A stretch of 64,000 nt of DNA from Pollenia angustigena. Taxonomy: Eukaryota; Arthropoda; Insecta; Diptera; Polleniidae. The position numbers and the translations under genes are program-made. The stretch is taken from positions 93,073,285 through 93,137,284 of the forward strand of contig OV884056.1 of assembly GCA_930367215.1 (NCBI GenBank), read 5' to 3'. The notes beneath the pieces were generated by a model, which ran no database searches, was not told the origin of the DNA, and saw nothing but the letters and a program-made list of their open reading frames with translations. Within the stretch, counting starts at the first letter, position 1. Each line of letters opens with the position of its first letter. This document shows, piece by piece, positions 36,449 to 49,303 of the stretch.

Positions 36449-36900
36449 CCCTGCAGGAAATGTCACTAGTGAATCTGTACTGATTCACTATTGACACAGT
36501 CACCAGTACTAGTGACTTATTATGCCCCGGGCAATGTTATTTACAATAGACATTTGTCATTGGAAATCTACTACTGGCGATGGTACTACTGACTGAATTA
36601 TGCCGGTCTTGCAGCAAATGAGCGATATGTAGACATATGAACCAGAGAATCGCTAGTACATTTTAGTTAAAGTAGTCTACACTTTTTGTAAGAATACGAA
36701 ATCATAGCAATCTTTTTTTATTATTTCTTTAAATTTTATAGGAATTGTACTTACCAGTTGTTATTGATAAACTCTTTTTTGTATTCAAGCAAAATATAGT
36801 GGCAAATGAAATGTAGTGCAGACACATCGTTAATAATGTCACCAATATAGTCGGCAAAACTGGTGACCTGGAGACACTTGCACCCAGGTTTCCTTCAGGG
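36449..36900. mobile_element. CCCTGCAGGAAATG element, copy 2, directly repeated
   Basis: Begins CCCTGCAGGAAATGTCACTA and ends CCCAGGTTTCCTTCAGGG, flanked by TA on each side. Colinear with copy 1 but longer by an internal segment near 36820-36860. Confidence 0.7.
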
Positions 36901-37617
36901 TACTTGTTATCTCTATTCTTTAAGGGGTTCCCATACAAAATTGTCAATACAGACTAGAAATATATTAAAGATAAAATTAGCTCGGGTTCCCGAAATAAAG
37001 TTTTTGAATTTTTTGAAAAAGCGTATGGTATAAGTCAATAAAAATATACTAAATGTACTTCTGAGCTAAAAAAAATCAGATGTCTTCAGTAGAATCGTAT
37101 GGCGATTCTTTCTTAGAATTTACTAACCCTCTAACTCCCATTTTAAGGGGTAATATTTGTCCTTATACTAAGCCGGCACTTTTAAGGGCTAAAATGTTCT
37201 ACGAATATTTTCTGCATCAAATTTCACTAGGGGTCTTCTAAGACCAAAAGTTCGTGAGATGTATTAAAAACGAATTTTCTTAAAAAGGCGTTTGGTACAA
37301 GTCAAAAAAATATACAAAATGTACTTTTAAGCTGTTGCTTACGTAGCCAGATAATTTCACCTGGTGTAAATTCGCCTTGTTTAATAAGAAATTAAGGAAA
37401 AACTTGTTAACAATTTTTCTAAAAAACTAATATTTTCTAAATTATTGAAACATAAAAGTTTTTCTCAAACTTTGGTGGGCGATGTTTTTTTTTATCAATA
37501 CCCACCGAATTGGCGGGTGAGACCTTAAGAAATCCAACATTGCATTTTAAGTGTCACCCAGTGATAGCAGGTGACCATAAGCCACATGTATCAGTCTAAA
37601 TTAAAAAGTTTTTGGCC

Positions 37618-38298
37618 CTAATTATATAAAACACAACGCCAAAGAATTATATTGAAGGGCGAAAGTTCTCATTGGTGACAGTAGGGTATTCAATTATATT
37701 GACTCCCTTGAGCACCGTCGCAATGTAAGTTGTATTTGACTGTTTTATCGTAACTACAATGGGATGTGTTCTGACGAAATTATTGATCTGGTTCCCGAAA
37801 CCCGTACGTTTGTTCGTAATACACGTTTTACCTCAAGAGCCCATCCTTATGTGGTCGATTGGCAGGTGAATCGTACAACGCACAGTTCGTATGTGGAATA
37901 ACCTTCCTGCAGAAGTCTTCCCTCTCACTTACAACATGATTAAGTTCAAATCGAATGTTCACAAACACTACTCCCTTTGTCCCCCTTCCCAAAACCTATT
38001 TTCCTAGTTCCAACACAAAGCAATGCTTTAGTAGGGGTCATCCCCTGAGTGCTGGTCCTAACAGTAAAAAAAAATATTGAAAGCAAAACAAAGTTATAAA
38101 TATTTTGTAATTTTGTTGTTGCTTACTACAGAAATTAATGTATCGTTTTAAAATTTTCAACGCCAAAAGTTATGAGACGTTTGAAATTTTAAAAGGAAAT
38201 GTGAAATTCTGTAGAAAGCAACAACAAAATTACAAAATATTTACGACTTTGTTCTTGCTTTCGTAATTCTTTGGCGTTGCGTTACGTTTTACATGATT
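37618..38298. mobile_element. Fold-back element split by a LINE insertion
   Basis: CAACGCCAAAGAATTA at 37634 returns inverted at 38265-38280; GCAAAACAAAGT..AAATATTTTGTAATTTTG at 38084 returns inverted at about 38220-38258. Removing 37657-38081 joins the left arm exactly as in the right arm. Confidence 0.65.
37657..38074 (+). mobile_element. 5'-truncated Jockey/CR1-like LINE 3' end with target duplication TATTGAA
   Basis: A poly(A)-tailed fragment of 418 bp bounded by TATTGAA (37650-37656, 38075-38081). Decayed reading frames give DSLEHRRNV..C, YNGMCSDEIIDLVPETRTFV, TRFTSRAHPYVVDW, then after a frameshift MWNNLPAEVFPLTYNMIKF, the typical C terminus of a Jockey-group reverse transcriptase protein. 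Confidence 0.8.
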
Positions 38299-38766
38299 GG
38301 AGCCTTAATGTTTTGGCGATTAAAATTAAAATGTAATACTAAATCAAGACACTAATTAAGATCTTGGGACATAACACGCTCTAAGAACGGCGCCACTATT
38401 GATAATATTGATATACGTGACTTTGGTGTTAGCCAAACGCTAAAAGCCACCCGCTAAACAATTTTTGATCAAGGTGCAAGTTTACCCATTGCATTTTTTT
38501 TAAATCTAAAAAATATGTGTTTAATATCATTACATAAGCCAACGTTTTTTGAAGAAATGTAGATTTTTATGCCCTTGGCCTATAAAAAGTTTTGTGCTAA
38601 AATACATAAAAATCTTGACTCAGGTTTTGAGTGATATTTCCATGCCTGCCCGTCCGTATGTCTGGTTGACTGTCCATGCAAACAATATAGTCAAAGTACA
38701 GGTTGCGATTTTGTAGATAACTTTATCAAGTTTGCTATATACTTTTTAATTGTCATATTTCACATA

Positions 38767-39036
38767 CACAAAAAAAATGTTTCACCCGTAAAAGCATTAA
38801 TCCAAAATAAAATCAGTTCTAATTACAAATTTAATCAAGTGAATTAAACGTGTAATCAAGTGAATTAAAATTTTAATCAAGTGTATTAAACGTTTAATTA
38901 ACAATATTAATTTGTACCAGTAAACAAATTAATAATATCAATTAAACGTTTAATTCACTTGATTAAACGTTTCATTCACTTTATTAAATTTTTAATTAAA
39001 ACTGATATTACTTTTGATTAATGCTTTTTTTCTGTG
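38767..39036. mobile_element. TA-flanked fold-back MITE (CACANAAAAAAA ends)
   Basis: Between TA dinucleotides (38765-38766, 39037-39038). AGCATTAATCCAAAATAAAA at the left returns inverted at the right; the middle is built from repeated AATCAAGTGAATTAAACG words. Ends resemble those of 58300-58785. Confidence 0.68.
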
Positions 39037-40292
39037 TAGTTTCCACACAAACTTCTTTCCGAAATATAGTCTTTGTGCCCGTACATAATCAGCCCAAAAA
39101 AAAAATTTCCGGTTTCCCTAATTACACAGTGCAACAACAAAAATCGGAATGGTATAAAACCTAAAGCAAATGAAAGTTGACGTTTTTCATTACAAACCCC
39201 TCAAGGCTTTTTTTTAGTTTAGTGCTAGATTTTTTTACACGCATTTAAAGTTGGTGATTTTGGAACGCTGTCTAACAAAAATCAATCAAATCATAAGGAA
39301 TTTTATAAAATTATGCTTTTTTATTTGTATTATCCTGGAAAGTTGTGGTATCATACAATTTTTGGGGTCGAGGAATCCATTTTGATATTTTTTTAACCTA
39401 AAATTCATGCTAAATGGCTAAATCATCATCACTATCACTGTGAATTTTAAAGTTTAAAGTAGAAAAAGCTCCGAAAGCAGTAGATTGTTCTCTTGTTCAT
39501 CATCAGCATCCTTTTCAACGCTGGTTCTCTTTAACCACAAGCATTAATCTCTGTATCTATATATCAATTATTACTCCGGTGCCTATATTTCTTAGGTCTA
39601 CTTGTTTTTTGAAGTATCAGATCTATTGATGATCCACAAATGTTAAACGCGAGATTAGTTTGCTGTCTTGGCTGACTTCTTTTTCAAAAAAGAAAAAATG
39701 AGTTGGTCCTACCCCCACCTGCGAGGAAGTAAACACTTCTTTTGACCCTATACTAGAATAGCTTTTAGTGATACATAAAAAGTTAATTAACTTCTGCAGT
39801 CCCTGGATATTTAGCGAAACTGTAGGGTACGCCAAAAAAAATAAAAATAATACAATATTTGAAAACATTCCATTTGTACTAACTAAAATAATTTGTTTTT
39901 AGAACAATATTTTAGCTCTAGAAGATTGAAGAGACTGCAGATAATGAGATTAAAATAAGCAATTTAAGTTCAATATAAAAATCAATAGAGAAAATTGCGA
40001 AAAATCGAAGGAAATTAAAATCCTCACACAATGAAAAATGTTCATCTGGTGAATTTATGCTCTTTACTCTGCGATCAAATGAGTATATGTCTCACTCTCT
40101 CTCAGTCTCAATCTGTCACCGAATCAACGAACTAAATAAAATGAATAAATTTTCTAAAACAACAATTATCACTACAAGCGAAAACACGCAACAATTTATA
40201 AATGACAACAGGAAAACCAAAAACAATTTTGTGTTAAAAAATAGAATGAGAAAAAAATAAAAAACAATCGTTTTCTTTAAATAGAAACGAAC

Positions 40293-40342
40293 CTTAGAAG
40301 GACCGATTTGCACTTGATGTCGTTGATCACAGCAAAAGGCAT
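40293..40342 (-). CDS. Weak candidate: first coding exon of an unidentified gene
   Basis: On the - strand TTAACATGCC starts MPFAVINDIKCKSVLL and reaches a possible donor CTAAG|GTTCGT at 40293/40292 (phase 2). The upstream side on that strand is rich in simple motifs common around promoters. I do not recognise the peptide and found no following exon, so it may be chance. Confidence 0.2.
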
Positions 40343-41201
40343 GTTAAACAAACAACAACAACAAAACGAAACAACATTACAAGAATTTTAAAACTTCGTG
40401 TGTTGTCGACAGACACTTGTAAGAGAGGGAGCCGGTTCACTTAACAATTTTTCTGCAAAAAGGGATTGGTGAGGGGAAGGAGGGAGAGAGAGAGGCCATA
40501 ATTGCCAATGTGTGTGCATGAGAGCATTGATATTTTTTAAGCATTTCTTGTGAGTTAATGAGTTTGTTTTAGTGTGCATCTGTGAGTGTGTTTATGTGTT
40601 AGTTCATATTGTAAAAAATAATAAATCAACATCAAGGTTGGCCTATTCCTGCTCCTAAAAGTATGATAATGATAAATATCCGTGATGTATTAATTTAATG
40701 GTGTTGCTGTTGTTGTCTGTGATTTTGTAGCGGACGTTTTTTAATTGTCGGCACTAGTTGTGCTTTATTGTTGTTGCTTTTGCTGCTGCAGTTTTTGCTA
40801 GCAGAAGTTGTGAAAGAATGTTGTTGGTCTACAATATCACCACCACATGTTGCATTTGTTAGCAATTATTCTTAAAATAAAAACAAAAATACGAAAATTT
40901 TTCTTTATCTCATCGATGTTGCAATTGTTTGCTCTTTTTTTCTTTCTTATAAATATAATTCTTTTTATATTGTAGCGAAAAAATGTTCGTTTATTCAAAC
41001 TTTACCATTTATGTCTAATTGATTTGATTGTCTTTGGTATAAATTTAGTTCAGAAATTCTCTGAAAATAGGAATTTCGTTTATTTTGTATGTAAAAATTT
41101 GTATTGTTGTTTTTGTTGGAATGCATTTCGTTGCCAATATGTTAAAAATAAATTCATGAATAGTTTAATCGTTCTATCGGAAGTGATTAATTGAAGGGGG
41201 T

Positions 41202-41221
41202 CTAACACACACACACACACA
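41202..41221. repeat. CA microsatellite
   Basis: About ten CA dinucleotides, AACACACACACACACACACA. Confidence 0.8.
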
Positions 41222-42214
41222 CAAACACATACGCAAAGCAACCATCGAACAAATACTGTTTACATTGGACTTCATTCGGCCCTCCTGTCTTGGCAACACC
41301 AACCACATCTCTTATCTTCATTATTTAATTTTTATTTATTTAGTTTTTTTATATAAAAAAAGATTTCAATACAATTGTTAAACATTAATTAGACGAGACA
41401 AATGTTTATCGATTTTAATCAATTGATTAATTGAGATTTTGCTTAAAGTGCATTTAATATTTTCATTACATTTATGTTGTTTAGCTACATAAATTGAATT
41501 TCTAATAATATTAATTAAATTAAAAAATAATTGGCTAAAAACATTTTGTTTTAAAGGTGAAAAAGGGCATGTGGGCAAACAGTTAATAGATAATGTCAGG
41601 GTTAATATAAAAAGAACACTGCCATTAATGATTAACAAACTATTTTTAAAATTTAGGATTCAGAACAATAAGTCTGATAAAACTTCTTAATACTTCTTAA
41701 TTAAAGACTCATAACTTTTTTGAATCTAAGTAATTCAAAATTTGAAGCATCTAAATATTTAGTTAGCTCTTCTGATTAGAAACTAAAACCAAATTAATCA
41801 CTTAAAACAAAAAATTTTATTAATAGCAAATTACTACAAAATTTCTTAAAAAAAAATAGACAATCTCTTTTAAAAATATTCTGCAAAATATTGCAGTAAA
41901 AAAATAATAATAAAATCGATTTCTGCAAAGCGTGCGATCTGCATTTTATTTTCTGTAAAATTGAAAATCAAATTTCCTATAAAATGCTTGATTTCCGCAA
42001 ATAAAAAAAACATTTTGAAAACTTTAATCACATTTTGCCAAGTTTGATTTTTGCACAACTAAACGCTTTTATCAGTTACTGCTGTTTTATACTCTTCAAG
42101 TTGAAGCCGTCAAATCTTGAGCTTTAAGCCTAGTACTCTGTTCAAATTTGTGAAAAATGTTGAGCAACATTTATTATTTCACACGAAAATTTTGACAAGT
42201 ATCAATGTTACCTA

Positions 42215-44169
42215 CCCAGCAAAAACTTGGTAATGACTTGCCATTACTGAACAACTTACTTTTCAATGACTACTTCATACCATCTGCATTACATAGAAGT
42301 AGTTAAGTAATGGCTGTCATATAATCTGATACCTAAGTACTTGTGTATGAGTTGATTAACGAAATTTATAATTCAATCATAATAAAATGCATCTACGGTT
42401 TAATTTTTTTCAAATCTAATACAAACTGATTTTAAATATTTGTTCTTACAATTTGTTTTTTTTTTTTATTATAAATAAAAAACAAGTAAGAAAGTATAGT
42501 CGGTAAAGCCCGACCATATGATACCCTACACCACAGTATTTAAAAATACATCATGCTTATGTGTCCATATAAATAAAGATTTATCTATGTTTATAAACTT
42601 CATGAAAATCGGTTTGAAAGTTTGTGAGAGGCAGAAATTGCCCCCTACCTCCCCTTGTGTTCCTATTTTTGAAAAACTGTATAGCTAATGTGTCCATATA
42701 GATATGGATCTATCTATGTTTTAAATTTCATTAAAATCGGTTTGAGAGGCAGAAATTGCCCCTATCTCCCCTCGTGGTCCTATTTTTTTAAAAAATGCAT
42801 ACATTTTGTGTCTATATATATATGGTTCTATCTATGTTTTAAATTTTATTGAAATCGGTTTGATAGTTTCTGAGAGGAAGACATTTCCCCCTATATTCCC
42901 TCGTGGTCCTGCGATTCGGCCCATTTTCAATAGGCTTGGTACTTGTGCCAATAAGAACCTATGACCCAAATTTCATCAAATTATCTCCAAAATTGCGACC
43001 TGTACTTTGCGCACAAGGTTACATGGACAGCCAGCCAGCCTGCCAGCCAGCCGGACGGACATCGTTAGTTCGACTCAGAAAGTGATTCTAAGAAGATCGG
43101 TATACTTTAAGGTGGGTTAGGACCAATATTTTAAGGCGTTACACACATCAGCACAAATATATAATACCCTCTCCACTATTGTAGTGTAGGTATAACAATT
43201 TGTAATAAATTTGAATATGAAAAATTGTGCTGGACAATTTTAAATTTTTAAAGTCAGTTTTTAATAATATTTCTGTAATATAAGAATTTTATGACAAATA
43301 CTATAAAAATATGTCTCTATTAAATAGAATTTTATAACAAAAATTAAAAAAAATGTTAATTAAGGTGTATGGAAACCAACTTCCAAATTCTTGCTTTCTG
43401 CGTTTTCGATGCATATCGTTTTTTGAATTCATACCGTTCTCTTGGTTATTGGGTATGAATATGGCTGACTTCATAAACGCAGTATTGCAATGCAACACCA
43501 AAAGGAAAAGCTTCATAAACTCCACAACTTTTCTGTAGACATTGCCTCGAGTTCATTATAGCATGGTAACTTTATTCACTACACAACGGTTGCGAAATTC
43601 CTGCATTGTGTAAATTTGTGATGCCTTGTCAAAGTGTTTGCTTTTAGTGATGCTTTGCAATACTGCGTTTATGAAATCAGCCTATTTCCTTAAAGCAGGG
43701 TAGTCAAATTTTGCATTAGAAAGTAAACAATACTAAAAACACAATTTTTTTTTACAAATTCAGTTTAATTGATACCAATGTAAGGAACAAACATGGCTGT
43801 AATGAAATACGATGTTAGGCAAATGCCTATCCCGAGAACATCAGCAGCTCCTTCCACAAAATTGTAAGACACATTTGGAAAAATGCTTCGCTTATCTCGT
43901 CAATCACATCAATCAATGAAATTTTATAGGCATTACATGTTAGTTGTAATTTTGGTGACATGGGAGTAATAAGTTATTTAAGTCCCTATTTGTAAGAGAA
44001 TGTGGTAATGACTTATTTAACTCCCTATTTGTAAGCGAGGGTGGTAAGTACTTGCCTCCAATGACATCACCGTGTTAAAATAATGAGTTAAAATGCCAAT
44101 GTATAAGTAGTGAAGAGTCGTTATATTAGCTTTTTAACCCATTACTTTGCGATGTAAGTTTTTGCTGGG
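42215..44169. mobile_element. CCCAGCAAAAACTT element (about 1.95 kb) with a nested dispersed repeat
   Basis: Left CCCAGCAAAAACTTGGTAAT and right end AAGTTTTTGCTGGG are inverted, between TA dinucleotides (42213-42214, 44170-44171). AATGACTT and ATTACT words repeat near both ends. The repeat at 42478-43195 is inserted in it. No transposase. Confidence 0.65.
42478..43195 (+). repeat. Dispersed repeat of the CAAGTAAGAAAGT-headed family, complete copy
   Basis: Head AACAAGTAAGAAAGTATAGT, then CCCGACCATATGATACCCTA; three internal near-repeats of CTATCTATGTTT..ATCGGTTTGA about 110-120 bases apart; a CAGCCAGCCTGCCAGCCAGC tandem run; tail ATAATACCCTCTCCACTATT. The 42903-43085 frame is part of it. Confidence 0.65.
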
Positions 44170-44171
44170 TA

Positions 44172-45010
44172 CCTTACGAGTTTGTACAATTTGACGTTTT
44201 TATTGCTGTAAAGTATGCGACATTGTTTTGCGTATGTAAACAAACCCCACATGTATTTTACTAAAATTAATTTTTTTAATAAAAAAGAAGGTAAATATGG
44301 ATAAGAAACTTTTGCCGGTTGTTTATATTTTAATTTTTTATTTCGTATTTAATAATCAGTACATACTTTTTTGGTTTTGCTTAAAATTCCACGCGAAATA
44401 AGTGCGCAGCTTACATTATTTCGCAGTTGTAAAAAAATGTTGCCAGAAACATTCCGGAACCTTTTCACAAAATGAACACCGTACAACTCTATCACCATTA
44501 TTTCATAGATATTTCGCACAAGTTTTTTTCATATGCGTTTTGAAAGTATTTCACGTGAAATGTTGAACAGCTGGTACTCTGTTAAGGAAAAAAGAGAAAC
44601 GTAATTCTGAACAAAGTACCTGACTTAAATTGTAAAGTTTAAACGACTAAAGTCTGTAAATTTATAAAAATTTGCATATAGAACAGTAACGACCATATTA
44701 ATAAAAACTTTTTAGTTAAATCTTAAAGTTTGTAATAAAAGAGTGGTTATTAGCCATGTTGAAAATTTTGTTTTTCCTGATTTTTTCATACTCTCGTACC
44801 CCAAATCGAGGGAAGAACTATCCTAAAAAAAATGTAAGACGAATCAGTTTAGATTAAGGCATGTCGCTCGCCCTCCAATGTTTGAATACAATACCGGTCG
44901 TATTAATGGAACCTGTGCTACTATTGAAAATTTTTAAGAAAAATGACTCCTGGGATTTATATTTCGTTTTTATGAGTTACTTCTTATCAAGACGAAATAT
45001 AAAAACCTAA
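44172..45010. other. Spacer without recognised gene
   Basis: Near 44790-44890 a CGTACCCCAAATCGAGG block resembles the left end of the element at 35663, probably a diverged solo end. Otherwise nothing recognised. Confidence 0.35.
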
Positions 45011-45403
45011 AGAAAAGCAAAGCTGAAGTGCTATGGGACGCCTCCACAGGTTGCGGATAGTGGATGACCCTAACCACGAAGATTGGTGGTCAACTGCGAA
45101 TAAATAAGCAGTGGCGGACAGTTCAGCGGATTAGAGAAGAGAGTCTCAGAAGGACACGCCTGGCAACGTGTAACTTAAAATTCTGAGTGTCAATGAGGCT
45201 CTAATCGTCATGGCGAATAGTTGGCGCCATTAAATAACCAATGCCAAGTTTATAAATAAACCGGGTTCCCTGACCCATAAACAGGTTGAGCTATGTGCTA
45301 ATCTAATAACTCATACTCATAAAAAACAAATTATTACTGAAACACCAACAAATTTAAGTAACAACTCACCTAACACGATGACGACTTACGGCGTCAAACA
45401 ACG

Positions 45404-45888
45404 GATAATGATTGGAACTTGGAACGTCCGAACCCTCTCCTCACCATCGAGACTGGAACAAGTTTGCAAGGAATTTGATTCATACAAATTGGACATTCTT
45501 GGACTAAGCGAAACATGATGGCTAGATAAGGGCTCCAAACAACTTCAGTCCGGGCATACTTTCATATACTCAGGCCATACAAGCAACAAAATTAATGGTG
45601 TCGGACTACTACTCTCAGCCAACGCGAAGAAGGCCCTCATTGAATATGTTCCCTTCTCTGATCGCATTGTCAAGGCTAGACTTAATTCAAAATACCGTAA
45701 AATCACGATCCTACAATGTTACGCCCCTACCGAACCCGACGATGAAGAATCGAAAGATAACTTCTACAACCAACTTGAGGCGGCATTCAATACAATACCA
45801 ACTGGTGACATCAAAATAGTATTAGGTGATTTCAACGCCAAAGTGGGTAAAAACAACAACAGCTCCCCCATGGTATCCGCTGGAATTT
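45404..45888 (+). pseudogene. LINE apurinic-type endonuclease fragment
   Basis: Frame reads GTWNVRTLSS, LDILGLSET then an in-frame TGA at 45516-45518 where a Trp is expected, GHTSNKINGVGLLLS, ITILQCYAPT and TGDIKIVLGDFNAKVG. These are endonuclease/exonuclease/phosphatase motifs. The catalytic His region downstream is lost with the deletion. Confidence 0.75.
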
Positions 45889-45899
45889 AAATGAATATC

Positions 45900-46653
45900 T
45901 TAATGATATTGATTATGCTGACGACCTTTGCCTAATGGCTCACCGCTTCTCTGATATTGAAGAAAAACTACACAGACTCGCCTCAAACGCAAATGCAGTG
46001 GGTTTAAAAATTAACATAAAAAAAACTAAACTAATGCGTATTGGTTCAGTAATCGACACTCCTCTTACATTGAATGGAGAAGTCATCGGCGACGTTGAAT
46101 CCTTCAGCTACCTGGGTAGTATATTAACTATAGACGGCGGTTCAGAAGACGATATCGTAAACAGAATAAATAAAGCTAGAGTAGCGTTCCACGGTTTACA
46201 CAAGATATGGAGATCTAACCATATATCCAGAAAAACAAAAATACGTATTTTCAACTGTAGTGTCATGTCGATTCTACTATACGGTTGCACAACCTGGGGT
46301 ACAACACAACATCAAGTGGCTAGAATACAAACGTTCATTAACCGATGCCTAAGACAAATACACAAAATTTTCTGGCCAAATTGGGTGACAAATGAGCAGT
46401 TGCTGTCAATGTCAAATTTGGTTGCTATCCCAACGGAGATAATGTAAACGCAAATGGAAATGATTTCGCAAGAGCCGCCTTGGAATGGAATCCACAAGGA
46501 CATCGTAGACCCGGTCGCCCTCGTAACACCTGGCAACGTTCCCTATTGAAAGAATGCCATGTGTCAAATAAATCATGGAGTCAAATAAAATTCCTCGCTA
46601 ATAACCGTCATGAATGGAGAAGATTCGTTGGTGCCCTATGTTCTACTACATGA
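45900..46653 (+). pseudogene. LINE reverse transcriptase C-terminal fragment
   Basis: Begins LNDIDYADDLCLMAHRFSD (the catalytic YADD box), continues VGLKINIKKTKLM, YLGSILTIDGGSEDDIVNRI, ILLYGCTTWG and TFINRCLRQI to a stop at 46445-46447. After a small deletion it resumes ARAALEWNPQGHRRPGRPRN to 46653. Confidence 0.78.
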
Positions 46654-47390
46654 ACTTTCTTTTAATTAATTCACAATCCTTGTGTATAATTATTATGAAT
46701 AAAGGCAATAAAAAAAAAAATGTAGACACCATATCTATGAAATTATGTATTTCGAAAAGTGTTTTTAAAGAGAAATTTTTAAAAAAAAAGGAAGTCCGAG
46801 TGTAACCATTTTGGGAATGACGACAAAACAGCATTTCGTCTTAAAAAATTCCAGCAGTCGTGTTGTAAGTTAAGTTATGACTATTGGGACGGGATCGCTT
46901 CTTTTGTTAAAGACAAATAAATTCTTGGGCAATTAAGGGTAGTCAACGACACTGCGGAAAGGGTAGTCAAGCTAATGCAAGAATATACTTCACTTCTGAC
47001 AAGAAATTAAAGGGCAAACACAATATGTATTACAAGTTTTCCAAGATTTTAGACGCAAATATCACGGATGTATTAAAAAATCAATAACAAACTAATATGA
47101 AAACTCTCTCAAAAATTAAACAAAATTATAACATACTAGTGTTCGCCTTATGGTCAAAATTCGACCATAATTTTTTTTTTTTTTTGTAAATATGAAGAAA
47201 ACATAATTCATCTAAGTATATATGAATTTATTTGTTTCGAGCATTTATTTTTTCCTTCAAAGTGGATCGATTTGGCGAGGGACCAACCTCCGGTTCATAT
47301 TTTATCTTCTACGTGAGTTAATTTAATTTTGTAAGTTCAGTATAAAAAATACCAATTGAAAAACAAAAAAGTACCAAAAAGTCTCCTTTA

Positions 47391-47550
47391 TATCGTCACC
47401 TGAAATGCAAAAGGGCGTAACAACCAAAAAATTCAAAATCAAGTTTTAGTTGATTATGTTGCACTACATAGACTAAAATTATGATTATGATGCACTATAA
47501 AATTAAAAAAAAATATCTTGTTACGCCCTTTTGCATTTTAGGTGACGATA
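47391..47550. mobile_element. TATCGTCACCTGAAATGC fold-back MITE
   Basis: TATCGTCACCTGAAATGCAA, AAGGGCGTAACAA at the left returns inverted at the right with one or two mismatches over about 35 bases; flanks are TA (47389-47390, 47551-47552). A solo end lies near 48683 (GGGGTGACGATA). Confidence 0.72.
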
Positions 47551-47677
47551 TATTGTCATCCACTCAGGACGTTGCACGTTTAATTTTATGTTTCTATGTC
47601 TAATATTAACGAAAATTAATCAAAGTACCAGATGTAGAACGAAAAAGTACCAAAAAGCTCCCCTTACTTGTTCTTAA

Positions 47678-47945
47678 GGCCCAACCAGAATGTGCATAAA
47701 CAAACTTAAGCTACTGTCAAAAATAAACGAAAAAGCCTCTCAAATACATTTAAAAAAACAAAAACAAAATAAAAAACATTTGATTCCGTACGGAATGTGC
47801 GATTAGTTTCGCACTTTGCTTAAGCAAATTACAGTTTCATAAAATTTAACAAAAAGCTCCCTTAAGTTCAACATGGTTTTACACATATGATTTACATGTT
47901 GTCGCCCAGTTGCTTAAGCCACGTTATTCACATTCTGGTCAGGCC
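47678..47945. mobile_element. TTAA-flanked MITE, GGCCCAACCAGAATGTG copy, opposite orientation
   Basis: Preceded by TTAA (47674-47677), followed by TTTA. Interior is the reverse complement of 32997-33258, including CATTTGATTCCGTACGGAAT. Confidence 0.68.
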
Positions 47946-47999
47946 TTTATTCACCCAGTTTAATGTATAATTTTATCTTTATATGTCGAATATTAACGA

Positions 48000-49295
48000 A
48001 AATTCAAAAAGTTCCAGATGAAAAACCAAAAATACCAGCATTTTTTATCTTAAAGGTTATCAATCACTCAGGACCCTACACCTATAATATTATGTTCCTA
48101 AGTTCTATATTATAGAAAATTTAACTATCAAATGAAGCACAAAATAGTAAAAAAAAAGAAATTTAGTTTCCCATATTTCCCCTTTTTTCTCCCCATAGAG
48201 GTTCGGTTGACACACAAAGGAAGAAAGCGTTCTTAACTGTTTTGCCTGGTCTGATTTCTATAGTCGAAATATTCGAAAACCAGTTTCTGAAAAATGTCGA
48301 ATCGAATAATCGATCACCCTAATTTTTTTATTGTTTGATAATTGAAAATAAATTTTTATTTATTTATTTATTTTGCATTTGTGTTAGTAACAATTTTGAA
48401 CGCTTATAACTCTGAAATTATTGAACAGATAAAATAATAAAAAATACATTGTGCACTTCTTTGAGTAAATACCTCTTAAATGGTGTATATTTCAAATACA
48501 TACAGAGGAGGAAAGTGTTGTTAACTGTTTAGCCTAAGCCGATTTATATATAGAAGACATAGTAAAATAAAAATAAACAAGTTGAATTTAAATTTATGAC
48601 AAATCCGATAATAACGAGTTTTCTTTACGAATAAGTAAAAAAATCAATATTGATATTAGTTAGTTAGGGCGCTTTGCTTTTGGGGTGACGATATGTTTAT
48701 GCAGGTTATGCCAAAAAGCCATTAGCAAACCAAAAATAAATAAATATTCCTTAAAGTATAATGTATTTTTTTAAATTTATCCAAAAATTAAGGATTTCCG
48801 CAAATTTCGATGCGCGTGCGACACTTCTTCTAATGGACCTAAATTTGTTTTGTAATTTTTTACTAATTTGGGATTTGATACTTGATCAAATCCAACTTTT
48901 AATTTTAAGAACGACCCTAATGTTATAACTATAAACCGTTTTATGTCTTATAAAAATGTGTATTCATAAATGTACATTAACAGCTTTTTAACTATTAACT
49001 GTTTGTAGCGATTTTATGTTTAAGTATGGCAACTTTTTTTACTTTCTGTTCCCATTTTTTTTGCTAGTGATGCGTGAATATTCTGTTCGGTTCATATGAT
49101 ATTCTATAATTAATATATTTTTTTATAATTTAATATATTTCTGAACAAAATTTTGCCAAAAGGTATTATACAAATGTTTGATTGAACATTTTCTTTAAAA
49201 AATATACGATAAGAAAGTATTCGAATAAAAAGTTCGTTTACATTTGTTAACATCACTATTATTATGATTGCTTATTTTCCTTTTATTTTTTGTAT
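48000..49295. other. AT-rich spacer without recognised gene
   Basis: No exon or resolved element except the solo TATCGTCACC end near 48683. Confidence 0.35.
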
Positions 49296-49303
49296 TTTTG
49301 AAC

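Larger units (their letters stand above)
35663..37522. mobile_element. Large inverted-repeat element (TCTCA..CGGTGG ends) hosting two inserted elements
   Basis: The left end, CTCGGTGGTTATTGATAAAA with CGCCAAAGTTTGAGAAAAA 75 bases in, returns inverted at the right end (TTTCTCAAACTTTGGTGGGC and TATCAATACCCACCGAA). Length about 1.86 kb. It has no transposase, and two CCCTGCAGG elements occupy its middle. Confidence 0.6.
39040..42212. other. Long spacer with low-complexity runs, no confirmed gene
   Basis: Contains a CA repeat at about 41202-41221, GA-rich DNA at 40478-40496 and (GTT)n runs at 40700-40800. Density of such simple motifs is like upstream regulatory DNA in flies. One weak exon candidate on the - strand at 40293-40342. 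Confidence 0.35.
45010..46722 (+). mobile_element. RTE-like non-LTR retrotransposon, internally deleted and decayed
   Basis: Endonuclease coding from about 45404 (RIMIGTWNVRTLSS) to GDFNAKVG near 45830, followed directly by the YADD region of reverse transcriptase, so most of the polymerase is deleted. The 3' part ends ..GRPRNTWQRS and FVGALCSTT with a stop at 46651-46653, then a short tail and an A run ending at about 46722. The clade assignment is by motif memory. Confidence 0.75.
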
